Assembly: GCF_036375055.1 (NCBI RefSeq) | Contig: NZ_DASUSQ010000042.1 | Location: 18,306 to 82,305 of the forward strand | DNA: 64,000 nucleotides | DNA from: Umezawaea sp036375055 | GTDB lineage: Bacteria; Actinomycetota; Actinomycetes; Mycobacteriales; Pseudonocardiaceae | Reading direction: 5' to 3' | Shown: positions 8,805-17,129 of the stretch, piece after piece | Numbering within the stretch: the stretch's first letter is position 1 | Layout of the letters: each line of letters starts with the position of its first letter | Notes under the pieces: generated by a model | What the model saw: the letters and a program-made list of their open reading frames with translations, nothing else | Database searches by the model: none | What the model was told of the DNA's origin: nothing | Program-made: the position numbers and the translations under genes

Positions 8805-9645
8805 GGGTTCGCCGCCGGTGTTCCGGGCGTGCAGAACCCAGCACGGTGTCGCAAGAGTCCTCCCATGACGTGACGCAGGTCTCAGGGCGGCGAAAGTTAC
8901 CCAACGGTAGTTCCCCGGAAATAAAAGGTCAGTGTGATATACGTCACATCGCTTGTCCAAGCAACGCCCGCCTTCGAACTTTGTGCCGTTCAGAGCCCGA
9001 ATTTGCGCTGGACGGGCTAATCAGCATGGCGATGACCAGACGGCGATCGATCTACTGAACAAAGATCCGGTGAAAGCCACCCGTTCGCTGGACAAGAGCA
9101 TCGCCAGCAGACGAAGAACGCAGGTCACATCATCTGAATGGATCTACCACTAGGACGAACACCCTGGTCAGGCGCTCGCGATACCACACGTCCGCGCGAT
9201 TGACGGCGATCCACCAGGCGTCGATCGCATATCGGTTCGCCCGAGAACGGCCCACATTCAAATAGGTAACGGATCGATCCCGTTCCGTAATAAAACCTAG
9301 ATAGCGCGTTGTTTCAAGACCAATCCGATACTGCCCTTACTCGTAATCATGCCGTTCCCAGAGCCTCGACCTGCCGCGTGACATGGGCAAACACGCTTTT
9401 TCAGCCAGGTCGCACCCGCCTGACACGTCGACATCTCCGCAGGTCAGCGTCATGACGAGCAGTTCGGGCGATCGGGCGCCCTCCGGGAATGCCAAAGGTG
9501 ACCACCCGGTCTATTCGACGCCATCAGTCCCGTCCACCAAAACCGGATCCGGCGGATGTCCGGACGGAATATCCAACCCTGACCGCCACGTCCCGCGATT
9601 CTTGCGCGACGACTCGCTGACGGCCCGCGCACCCGACCACCGGCC
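8805..9645. other. Intergenic region with upstream signals of the GT2 operon
   Basis: About 840 bases with no convincing gene. Short open frames here lack codon bias and ribosome sites. Composition is visibly more AT-rich than the surroundings. It holds the CRP/GlxR-like palindrome at 8933-8948 and a near-palindrome around ATCGAT at 9268-9284. The promoter of the leftward GT2 operon must lie here, and the 3' region of the histidine kinase gene ends at its right border. Confidence 0.5.
8933..8948. promoter_or_regulatory. CRP/GlxR-like binding site
   Basis: The sequence TGTGATATACGTCACA is an exact match to the TGTGA-N6-TCACA consensus of CRP-family regulators (CRP, actinobacterial GlxR/Cmr). 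It lies about 130 bases upstream of the GT2 start in an otherwise non-coding stretch. The sequence match is direct; occupancy by a CRP-type protein is inference. Confidence 0.55.
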
Positions 9646-10770
9646 TCATCCGCGGTGCCAGGGGTCGGCGGTGGGACCGCCGTGGGGCAGCCGGAGACCG
9701 GGGAGCCGGATCGTGACGAGGAGACCGCCGGTGGGGCGGGCCGCCAGGGTGAGGGTGCCGTCGTGGGCGCGGACGACGCTGTGCACGATGGCCAGCCCGA
9801 GGCCGACGCCCCCGTGCTCGTCGGTGCGCGCGCGCTCCGCCCCGCGCTGGAACGGTTCGGTGAGGGTCGGCACCAGGTCCGGTGCGAGCGGGAGGCCGGT
9901 GTTCTCGACCCGCACCACGCTCGCGCCGTGCCGCGACTCGGTGTGGACCACGACGGTGCCGCCCTCGGGGAGGTTGTGGACGACGGCGTTCTGGACGAGG
10001 TTCGTCATCATCCGCAGCACCAGCGCCGCCGAGCCCGCGGTCCGCGTCGTCCCGCCGGTGACCTCCAGGGTGATCCCGCGCCGTTCGGCGAGCGGGAGCA
10101 GCGTCTCGGCGACCTCCTCCGCGATCAGGGAGAGGTCGACGGGTTCGCGGGTGAACCCGCCGCGGTCGGCGCGGCTGAGCAGCAGGAGGGCCTCGGTGAG
10201 GTCGATCGCCCGCGTGGTGACGGTGTGCAGGCGCTCGACGAGTTCCGCCCGGTCCACCTCGGGGTCGCCGCGGGCGACGTCGAGGAGCGCCTTCGAGATC
10301 GCCAGCGGGGTGCGCAGCTCGTGGGACGCGTTGGCCGCGAACCTCCGCTGTTCGGCCACGTGGGCTTCGAGGCGCGCGAGCATGGCGTCGAAGGCGTCGG
10401 CGAGTTCGCGGAACTCGTCACCCGGGCCGGGCAGCCGGATCCGGTGGGAGAGCGACCCGGTCCCGGCCAGGCGGGCGGCCTCGGTGACGCGGGTCAGGGG
10501 GGCGAGCATCCGTCCCGCGAGGACCCACCCTCCCACGAGGCCGAACACGAGCAGGGCCGCCATGGCGAAGGCCAGGAACGGCAGGAAGGCGCGGACGATC
10601 GAGGTGCGGTTGATCATGAAACTGCCGGTGGAGTAGATCGCGTCGGCGGGCAGGCCGCCGAAGTAGAAGACGCCCGCGACGGCGAGCAGCAGGGTGACCG
10701 CGAGCATGAGGAACCCGGCGTAGCTGAGGGTCAGCTTGAGGCGGACGCTCAGACCGGGTTCCCTATCCAC
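9646..10770 (-). CDS. Sensor histidine kinase
   Basis: A 374-residue OmpR-type sensor kinase. There are two membrane helices (about residues 14-37 and 61-85) flanking a very short extracytoplasmic loop of about 24 residues. A HAMP linker follows (about 86-140), then a HisKA domain with His150 in ASHELRTPLA, and an HATPase_c domain with N-box NLVQNAVVHN and G2-box GVGLGLAIVHSVV. The G1 box reads VENTG instead of the usual DxG form. Such a small sensory loop suggests sensing within or at the membrane. Its start overlaps the end of the response-regulator gene by eight bases, so the pair is one operon with the regulator first. Confidence 0.9.
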   Translation of the reverse strand: MDREPGLSVRLKLTLSYAGFLMLAVTLLLAVAGVFYFGGLPADAIYSTGSFMINRTSIVRAFLPFLAFAMAALLVFGLVGGWVLAGRMLAPLTRVTEAARLAGTGSLSHRIRLPGPGDEFRELADAFDAMLARLEAHVAEQRRFAANASHELRTPLAISKALLDVARGDPEVDRAELVERLHTVTTRAIDLTEALLLLSRADRGGFTREPVDLSLIAEEVAETLLPLAERRGITLEVTGGTTRTAGSAALVLRMMTNLVQNAVVHNLPEGGTVVVHTESRHGASVVRVENTGLPLAPDLVPTLTEPFQRGAERARTDEHGGVGLGLAIVHSVVRAHDGTLTLAARPTGGLLVTIRLPGLRLPHGGPTADPWHRG

Positions 10771-11446
10771 CGCCCGCTCCCCCGCGCCCGGTGTCGATGC
10801 GGTAGCCGACGCCGGTCACGGTCGCGATGATCCAGGGTTCGCCGAGGCGCTTGCGCAGCGCCGAGACGGTGATGCGCACGGCGTTGGTGAACGGGTCGGC
10901 GTTCTCGTCCCAGGCCCGCTCCAGCAGTTCCTCGGCGCTGACGACACCGCCCTCGGCGGCGACGAGGACTTCGAGGACGGCGAACTGCTTGCGGGTGAGC
11001 GCGACGTACTGGCCGTCGCGGTAGACCTCGCGGCGGAACGGGTCGACCCGCAGGCCCGCGATCTCCCGCACGGGTGGCCTGCTGTGGCCGCGCCTGCGGT
11101 CGAGGGCCCTCAGCCTGAGCACGAGTTCGCGGAGGTCGAAGGGCTTGGTGAGGTAGTCGTCGGCACCGAGTTCGAACCCGGACGCCTTGTCGTCGATCCG
11201 GTCGGCGGCGGTGAGCATGAGGATCGGGATGCCGCTGCCGGACGCGACGATGCGCCGGGCGACCTCGTCGCCGGAGGGGCCGGGGATGTCGCGGTCGAGG
11301 ACCGCGAGGTCGTAGGAGTTGACGCTGAGCAGCGCCAGGGCGGCCTCGCCGTCGCCCGCGACGTCGGCGGCCATCGCCTCCAGCCGAAGACCGTCACGGA
11401 CGGCTTCGGCCAGGTAGGGCTCGTCCTCCACGATCAGCACCCGCAC
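10763..11446 (-). CDS. OmpR/PhoB-family response regulator
   Basis: A 227-residue regulator: a receiver domain (about 1-118) with acidic pocket Glu7/Asp8, phospho-acceptor Asp51 in LAVLDRDIP and conserved Lys101 in LTKPFD, then a winged-helix DNA-binding domain (about 130-222) ending in TVTGVGYRID. It partners the kinase encoded immediately downstream. The target is unknown. Confidence 0.92.
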   Translation of the reverse strand: MRVLIVEDEPYLAEAVRDGLRLEAMAADVAGDGEAALALLSVNSYDLAVLDRDIPGPSGDEVARRIVASGSGIPILMLTAADRIDDKASGFELGADDYLTKPFDLRELVLRLRALDRRRGHSRPPVREIAGLRVDPFRREVYRDGQYVALTRKQFAVLEVLVAAEGGVVSAEELLERAWDENADPFTNAVRITVSALRKRLGEPWIIATVTGVGYRIDTGRGGAGGG

Positions 11447-11634
11447 GGGCGGATCCTAGGGAGGGCGGCGTATCGCGCGCATATGCGAGCCGGGTCGGGG
11501 GTCGTGGACCGGTCCGGGCCCGCGAACCGGGTCGACGCGCCGCCCGCCGGTCCGGATGTGCGAACCGGTGAACGGGCCGCCCACCAGCGCGGACGTGCCA
11601 ACCCGCCAACCACCAGCCCGGACACGCCAACGGG

Positions 11635-11712
11635 TCACCGCACCACCGGCCGGTCCACGTGCACGAACCAGCCAGACCAGCCAACCCGATCACCGCACCA
11701 CCGGCCGGTCCA
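11635..11712. repeat. 23-bp direct repeat duplicating the 3' end of the AfsR-type gene
   Basis: The same 23 bases occur at 11635-11657 and 11690-11712, with 32 bases between them. The right copy contains the last seven codons (DRPVVR and stop) of the regulator gene. The left copy is an identical extra 3' end in the intergenic region, apart from the flanks. It looks like a small segmental duplication. Confidence 0.7.
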
Positions 11713-14497
11713 GGTCGTCGAGCTGCCCGCGCACGCGGTCGGCGTCGGCGTCCTTGCCCTGGTCGCGGTAGAGCGCCGCCGCCTCCTCCCAGGCCGCGCG
11801 CGCCTGGTCGTGCTGTCCGAGGGCGGCGTGGGCGTGGCCCAGGTGGTCCAGGGTGCCCGCGACGTAGCGGGTGTCGCCGTGGGTGCGGAACAGGGTGAGG
11901 GCCTGCTGGTAGTGGTCGACGGCCTGCCGGTGGTCGCCGGTGCGGTGGGCGATGAGCCCGAGGCTGTCCAGGGTTTCCGCCTCCCCCACGGGGTAGTGGT
12001 GCCGCCGGTGCAGGGCGAGGGCGGCGCGGCAGTGGTCTCGGGCGGTGTCGTGGTCGCCGAGGCGGGAGGCGCACCAGCCCACCATGTTGAGCGCGTCGGC
12101 CTCCCGCACCGGGTGGTCGCCGGAGCGGAAGAGGTCGAGGGCGTGCCGCGCGTGGTCGAGGGCCTTCCGGTCGTCCCCCCGCGCTCCCCACGCGAGGGAG
12201 AGCGCCATGTGGGTGTTCGCCAGCTCGTCCGGGTCCTGGTGGCGCGCGGCCAGGTCGAGGGCCCGCTCCATGTGCTCGACGGCCTCGTCGTGCAGCCCCT
12301 GCTGGGAGCAGGCGTGGCCGAGGAACCGGTGGGTGCGGCTGAGGACGGCGGGATCGGGCAGGTGGGCGGCGGCGTCCAGCGCCAACCGCCACGAGGTGAG
12401 CGCGTCCCGCCCGTACCCCCGCCGGGCGCGGAAGAGGCCGAGCACGCGGGCGAAGTGCCACACGACGGCGTGGCGGCGCAGGGCGACCGCGGCGTGCTGG
12501 GTGGCCACGAGGGTGGGGTGCTCGGCCTCCAGCCAGGCCAGCGCGGACGCGGCGTCGGGCAGCGGGTGCGGGTGGACGCCGGGCGCGGGCGGGTCGAGCC
12601 GCACGACCTGGCGGTGGGGGTCCAGCAGCCGGTCGGCGGTGCTCGCGGTGTGCAGGTAGAAGTCCACGACCCGTGTCAGGGCGTTCTCCCGCACGTCGGC
12701 GGGCAGCTCGTGGGCGGTGGCGGCGGCGTAGTCGCGGACCAGGTCGTGCATCGCGTACCGGCCGCGCGGCCTGCGCCCGATCAGCGACGCCTCCTCCAGC
12801 GCCGACAGCGCCGTGCGCGCGCTGGTCGGGGACAACCTGGTCAGGGACACCACGGCGGGCAGGGTCGTGTCGGTGCCGGGGGCGGTGCCGAGCAGTCCGA
12901 ACACGGTGCGCTGCTGGTCGGTGAGCCGGTGCAGGGACCAGGACAGCACCGCGGGCAGGCTGGTGTGGGGGTCGTCGGAGTCGAGCGCGTCCAGGCCGAA
13001 CTCGCGCAGTTCGGCGGCGATGTCGTCCACGAGGCCGGGGTGGGTGCGGATGCGGGCGGCGACCAGGCCGAGGGCGAGGGGGAACCCGCCGCACAGACCG
13101 ACCAGCTCGGTGATCGCCCGGTCCGCGCCGGGCGTGCGCACGCCGCCGAGCGCGGCCGTGAGCAGGGCTCGGGCCTCGGTCTCGGTGAGCACGTCGACGT
13201 GGACGGGGTGGGCGCCGTGCCGGGTGAGGAGCACGGGGAGCCGGTGGCGGCTGGTGATCAGGACGGTGCACGAGTCGCCGCCGGGCAGCAGGGGCACGAC
13301 CTGGTCGGGGGTGGCGGCGTTGTCCAGCAGGACCAGCATCCGCCTGCCGGTGGTGTGGGTGCGGAAGAGCGCGGCGCGGGCGTCGAGCCCCGGCGGCTGC
13401 TGGTCGCGGTCGACGCCCAGGGCGGCGAGGAAGTCGGCGAGCACGTCGGCGGCGTGCTCGGGCTCGCTGGGGCTGAAGCCGCGCAGGTCGACCGAGAGCT
13501 GCCCGTCGGGGAAGCGGTGCAGGTTGCGGTGCGCCCAGGTGAGGGCGAGCCAGGTCTTGCCGATGCCTCCGGTGCCGCCGATCGAGGAGATCACCGCGGT
13601 CGCTCCCGCGGGCCGGGGCGAGGTGTGGTCACCAGCGCGGGCCAGGGCGCGGTCGAGTTCGGCCAGCTCGGGCACGCGGCCGGTGAACCGACCCGGTGCG
13701 CCCGGCAGCTGGGCGGGCACCACCGGCCGCCCGCCCGTCCCCGCGGCGGCCGTGGACAGGGTGGGATCGGCGGCCAGGATCCGCCGGTGCAGGTCGCGCA
13801 GCGCGGCGCCGGGCTCGGTGCCCAGCTCCTCCACGAGCCGCCGCCGCAGCAGGCGGTGGTGCTCCAGGGCGTCGGCGGTGCGCCCGGCCTGGTGGAGGGC
13901 GAGCATGTAGTGGCCCGCGACGTGCTCGTCCAGCGGGTGCTCGGCGGCCCGCGCCGCCAGTTCGGCCACCAGGTCGGCGCCGAGGCCCCTGCGCAGCCGG
14001 GCGTCGGTCAGGTCGCGCTGCACGGCGAGCCGCTCCAGGCGCAGCCGCTCGCGCTCGGCCTGCACCCACTCGCTGTCCACCCCGGTCAACGCCTGCCCGC
14101 GCCACAGCCGCAGCGCGTCCGCCAGCAGCCGCGCGACCTGCTCGTCGTCGGCGTCCGCGTCGGCCGCGGCGCGCAGGGCGCGGAAGCGGTGCACGTCCAC
14201 CACCCCGGTCGCGTCGGTGATCAGGGCGTAGCCGCCGGACCGGCGCACGAGGGCCACGCCGTCCACGCCCGCCAGCGCCCGCCGCAGCCCGGAGACGTAG
14301 GTGTGCAGGGTCGACCGCGCCCGCCGCGGCGCGTCCACGCCCCAGACGCGCGTGACCAGCCGGTCCACCGGCACGGCGCGGTCCGCGTCGACCGCCAGCG
14401 CGGCCAGCACGCACCGCTGCCTGGGTGAGCCCAGGTCGACGGCGCGCCCGTCCACCTCCACGCCCACCTCGCCCAGCAGGTGCACCGCCACCGCCAT
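11690..14497 (-). CDS. AfsR-type SARP transcriptional regulator with NB-ARC and TPR domains
   Basis: The start is taken as ATG 14497, with GGAGGGGAG seven bases upstream, giving 935 residues; the open frame extends 12 codons further. Domains in order: winged-helix Trans_reg_C (about 1-90, with LGSPRQRCVLAALAVDA), BTAD helical domain (about 95-240), the AfsR linker PAQLPGAPGRFTGR, an NB-ARC ATPase with Walker A GGTGGIGKTWLA (about 307-318) and LVLLDNA as Walker B, then a C-terminal array of at least five TPR units. Such proteins are ATP-responsive activators of secondary metabolism. It is monocistronic and 14 kb from the PKS operon, so a link is possible but not shown. Confidence 0.9.
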   Translation of the reverse strand: MAVAVHLLGEVGVEVDGRAVDLGSPRQRCVLAALAVDADRAVPVDRLVTRVWGVDAPRRARSTLHTYVSGLRRALAGVDGVALVRRSGGYALITDATGVVDVHRFRALRAAADADADDEQVARLLADALRLWRGQALTGVDSEWVQAERERLRLERLAVQRDLTDARLRRGLGADLVAELAARAAEHPLDEHVAGHYMLALHQAGRTADALEHHRLLRRRLVEELGTEPGAALRDLHRRILAADPTLSTAAAGTGGRPVVPAQLPGAPGRFTGRVPELAELDRALARAGDHTSPRPAGATAVISSIGGTGGIGKTWLALTWAHRNLHRFPDGQLSVDLRGFSPSEPEHAADVLADFLAALGVDRDQQPPGLDARAALFRTHTTGRRMLVLLDNAATPDQVVPLLPGGDSCTVLITSRHRLPVLLTRHGAHPVHVDVLTETEARALLTAALGGVRTPGADRAITELVGLCGGFPLALGLVAARIRTHPGLVDDIAAELREFGLDALDSDDPHTSLPAVLSWSLHRLTDQQRTVFGLLGTAPGTDTTLPAVVSLTRLSPTSARTALSALEEASLIGRRPRGRYAMHDLVRDYAAATAHELPADVRENALTRVVDFYLHTASTADRLLDPHRQVVRLDPPAPGVHPHPLPDAASALAWLEAEHPTLVATQHAAVALRRHAVVWHFARVLGLFRARRGYGRDALTSWRLALDAAAHLPDPAVLSRTHRFLGHACSQQGLHDEAVEHMERALDLAARHQDPDELANTHMALSLAWGARGDDRKALDHARHALDLFRSGDHPVREADALNMVGWCASRLGDHDTARDHCRAALALHRRHHYPVGEAETLDSLGLIAHRTGDHRQAVDHYQQALTLFRTHGDTRYVAGTLDHLGHAHAALGQHDQARAAWEEAAALYRDQGKDADADRVRGQLDDLDRPVVR

Positions 14498-14576
14498 GCC
14501 CGCTCCCCTCCGCGCGTGCCCACCACCAGGCATAGCAGGTCGAGGGCTCGGGCCGCGGTCGTTCGAGGTCGGGACG

Positions 14577-15509
14577 TCAGCGGGCCGACGCCTCCTCGCG
14601 CACGCGGTACCGGTAGCGCAGCGGCGACTCGCCGACCTCGCGCTTGAACGCGGTGCTGAAGGCGCTGTCCGAGGAGTAGCCCAGCTCGGCGGCGAGGGAG
14701 CCCACGCGGGCGTCGTCGTCGCGGAGGGCGCGCTGGGCCAGCATCATGCGCAGGCGGTTGAGGTAGGCCACCGGGGGCACGCCCGCGACGGTGCGGAAGC
14801 GCTCGGCGAACGACGTGCGCGACATCGCCGCGGCACGCGCCAGTTCGTCGAGCCCCCAGTGCCTGCCGGGCTCCGCGTGCATGAGGGCGAGCACCGGGCG
14901 CAACCGGTCGTCGGCCAGCGCCCGCAACCACCCCGGCGGCAGCGCGGCCTGGTCGAGGTAGGCCCGCACCACCTCCAGCAGCACGAGCTGGCAGTACTGC
15001 CGGATCGCGAACGCCGAGCCGATCCTGTTGCCGCTCACCTCGTCGAACAACCGGTCGAGGCTGGTGCCCAGGGCGGTCGCGGAGGCAGCCGTGCCGCGGA
15101 CGTGGCCGACCGGCGGGAGCGCCTGGAGCAGCAGCGCCCGACCGGCGTCGTTGATGTCGACCCGGCCGCCGAGGACGATGTCGTCGACGTCGAGGTCGGC
15201 GCCGACGAGGGCGGCGCCGGGGTCGATCTCCTCCGGCACGAGCTCGACGGGCGGCCCGTCCCCGGTGCCGCCGCGCAGCTCCACCCACGACCGGCTGTTC
15301 AGGACCGCGACGTCACCGGGGGCGAGGTCGATCGGGCGGTCGAGGCCGTCGGTCATCAGCCGCACCCGGCCGGACACCACCGCGAGGAGCTTCAGCGAGT
15401 CCCGGATGACGCCGCGCGACACCCACGGGCCCCGCACGGCGAACCCGCCGGACAGCAGGCCGCGGACCTCGATGAGGTCGAACACCTCCGACAGCTGGTC
15501 CCCGCTCAT
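14577..15509 (-). CDS. AraC-family regulator with N-terminal cupin domain
   Basis: A 310-residue protein starting at ATG 15509 (MSGDQLSEVFDLIEVRG, the family's usual beginning). An in-frame ATG 13 codons upstream is less likely. The N-terminal half is an AraC_binding_6-type cupin (about 1-165). The C-terminal HTH_18 domain (about 205-305) shows LDELARAAAMSRTSFAERF and LGYSSDSAFSTAFKREVG, the two helix-turn-helices. It is divergent from the molybdenum oxidoreductase operon starting at 15625, with only 115 bases between them, so control of that operon by an aldehyde or aromatic ligand is the likely role (inference). Confidence 0.88.
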   Translation of the reverse strand: MSGDQLSEVFDLIEVRGLLSGGFAVRGPWVSRGVIRDSLKLLAVVSGRVRLMTDGLDRPIDLAPGDVAVLNSRSWVELRGGTGDGPPVELVPEEIDPGAALVGADLDVDDIVLGGRVDINDAGRALLLQALPPVGHVRGTAASATALGTSLDRLFDEVSGNRIGSAFAIRQYCQLVLLEVVRAYLDQAALPPGWLRALADDRLRPVLALMHAEPGRHWGLDELARAAAMSRTSFAERFRTVAGVPPVAYLNRLRMMLAQRALRDDDARVGSLAAELGYSSDSAFSTAFKREVGESPLRYRYRVREEASAR

Positions 15510-15624
15510 GTTCGTACTTTCGCGCAGGAAAAGCGGACTGGCAACCATTCGGAGTACGGACCGACCGGCGCAGAGTGGGAGCAGGACGGAGACCCCTCCG
15601 CTCCCACGACCCGAAGGAGGCCGG

Positions 15625-16146
15625 ATGGCCGGCGAGAACCCATCGATCCGGATCAACGGAACGGCGGTCGACCCGCCCGACGACCCGCGCACGTCGCTGC
15701 TGGACCTGCTGCGCGAGCGGCTCGGCCTGCACGGCACGAAGAAGGGCTGCGACCAGGGCGCGTGCGGGGCCTGCACGGTGCTGGTCGACGGCGCCCGCGT
15801 CGTGTCCTGCCTCCTGCTGGCGGCGCAGTGCGCGGGACGGGAGGTCGTCACCGTCGAGGGCCTGGCGCAGGGCGACGAGCCACACCCGCTGCAACGGGCG
15901 TTCGTGGAGCACGACGGCCTCCAGTGCGGGTACTGCACACCCGGTCAGATCTGCTCGGCGGTGGGCATGGCGGCCGAGGTGCGGCGCGGCGTGCCGAGCA
16001 GCGTCACGCGCGACCTGTCGGCGGACCGGGTCGACCTCACCCACGACGAGCTGCGCGAGCGGATGAGCGGCAACCTGTGCCGGTGCGGGGCGCACAACGG
16101 CATCGTCGCCGCCGTCGCCGCGACCTACGCGGGGGGCCGCGCGTGA
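15625..16146 (+). CDS. paoA: Aldehyde oxidoreductase [2Fe-2S] subunit (PaoA/YagT-like)
   Basis: A 173-residue small subunit of a xanthine dehydrogenase-family enzyme; ATG 15625 follows GAAGGAGG. It carries the plant-type 2Fe-2S motif CDQGACGACTVLVDG and the second cluster motifs CGYCTPGQ and CRCG. It passes electrons from the molybdenum centre to FAD. Unlike E. coli PaoA there is no obvious Tat signal, so a cytoplasmic complex is expected. Its stop overlaps the next start (GTGA), indicating coupled translation. The gene name reflects similarity of the three-subunit layout, not proven substrate. Confidence 0.88.
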   Translation: MAGENPSIRINGTAVDPPDDPRTSLLDLLRERLGLHGTKKGCDQGACGACTVLVDGARVVSCLLLAAQCAGREVVTVEGLAQGDEPHPLQRAFVEHDGLQCGYCTPGQICSAVGMAAEVRRGVPSSVTRDLSADRVDLTHDELRERMSGNLCRCGAHNGIVAAVAATYAGGRA

Positions 16147-17129
16147 TCCCCTTCACCTACACCCGCGCGGACGACGCCTCGGACGCCGTCCGGTTGAGCG
16201 GGACGACGGGCGGCAAGTACCTCGGCGGCGGCACCAACCTCGTCGACCTCCTGCGGGAGACGGTCGAACGACCACCCGCGCTGATCGACGTGACGGGGTT
16301 GTCCTCGACCGTGCGGCGGCGGCCCGGCGGTGGGCTCCTGATCGGTGCGGCGGTGCGGAACACCGCGCTGGCCGAGCACCGCGACGTCCGCACCCGCTAC
16401 CCCGTCCTGGCCCGCGCGGTCCTCTCGGGCGCGTCGGCGCAGATCCGCAACACCGCGACCGTCGGCGGCAACGTCCTCCAGCGGACGCGGTGCGCCTACT
16501 TCTACGACGTCGCCGGATCGCGCTGCAACAAGCGCGACCCCGGCCGGGGTTGCGACGCGATCGACGGGGTCAACCGCACGCACGCCATCCTCGGCGCGTC
16601 GGCCGCGTGCGTGGCCACCCACCCGTCGGACCTGTGCGTGGCGCTCGCCGCGCTGGACGCCGCGGTCCACGTCGAGGGGTCGGCGGGCGAGCGGACGGTC
16701 CCGTTGACGGAGCTGCACCGGCTGCCGGGGGCCCACCCGGAGGTCGAGACGGTGCTCGCGCCGGACGAGCTGATCACGGCGGTCGAGCTGCCGCCGCTGC
16801 CGGCCGCCGCCCGGTCGACCTACCGCAAGGTGCGCGACCGGTCCAGCTTCGCCTTCGCGCTGGTGTCGGTCGCGGCCGTGCTGGAGGTGCGGGACGGCGT
16901 CGTCGAAGGAGTGCGGCTGGCGCTGGGCGGTGTGGCGCCCAAGCCGTGGCGTGCTCGGGGGGCCGAGGAGGCGCTCACCGGCGGGCAGGCGACGACGCGG
17001 GCCTTCCGCGCCGCCGCGGAGGCCGAACTGGCGTCCGCGGAGCCACTGCGCGACAACGGGTTCAAGGTGGAACTCGCGATCCGCACGATCACGGCCGTGC
17101 TCGACGAGCTGGCAGGGGGAACCGCGTGA
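16143..17129 (+). CDS. paoB: Aldehyde oxidoreductase FAD-binding subunit (PaoB/YagS-like)
   Basis: A 328-residue FAD subunit starting at GTG 16143 within a GTGA overlap. The FAD pyrophosphate motif is KYLGGGTNLVDL and the second is TVGGNVLQ. All four cysteines that bind the extra [4Fe-4S] cluster in E. coli PaoB have counterparts here (RTRC, SRCNK, GRGC and ACVATHPSD), marking it as the PaoB branch rather than a classic xanthine dehydrogenase medium subunit. The C-terminal CO-dehydrogenase flavoprotein domain begins near YRKVRDRSSFAFAL. Confidence 0.9.
   Translation: MIPFTYTRADDASDAVRLSGTTGGKYLGGGTNLVDLLRETVERPPALIDVTGLSSTVRRRPGGGLLIGAAVRNTALAEHRDVRTRYPVLARAVLSGASAQIRNTATVGGNVLQRTRCAYFYDVAGSRCNKRDPGRGCDAIDGVNRTHAILGASAACVATHPSDLCVALAALDAAVHVEGSAGERTVPLTELHRLPGAHPEVETVLAPDELITAVELPPLPAAARSTYRKVRDRSSFAFALVSVAAVLEVRDGVVEGVRLALGGVAPKPWRARGAEEALTGGQATTRAFRAAAEAELASAEPLRDNGFKVELAIRTITAVLDELAGGTA

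Noticed and set aside
10736..14428. Very long plus-strand open frame (about 1230 codons) opposite the AfsR-type gene
   Set aside because: Translation is rich in Gly, Val, Gln, Arg and His with no domain, and the opposite strand holds a complete recognisable regulator. It is an antisense shadow from high GC.
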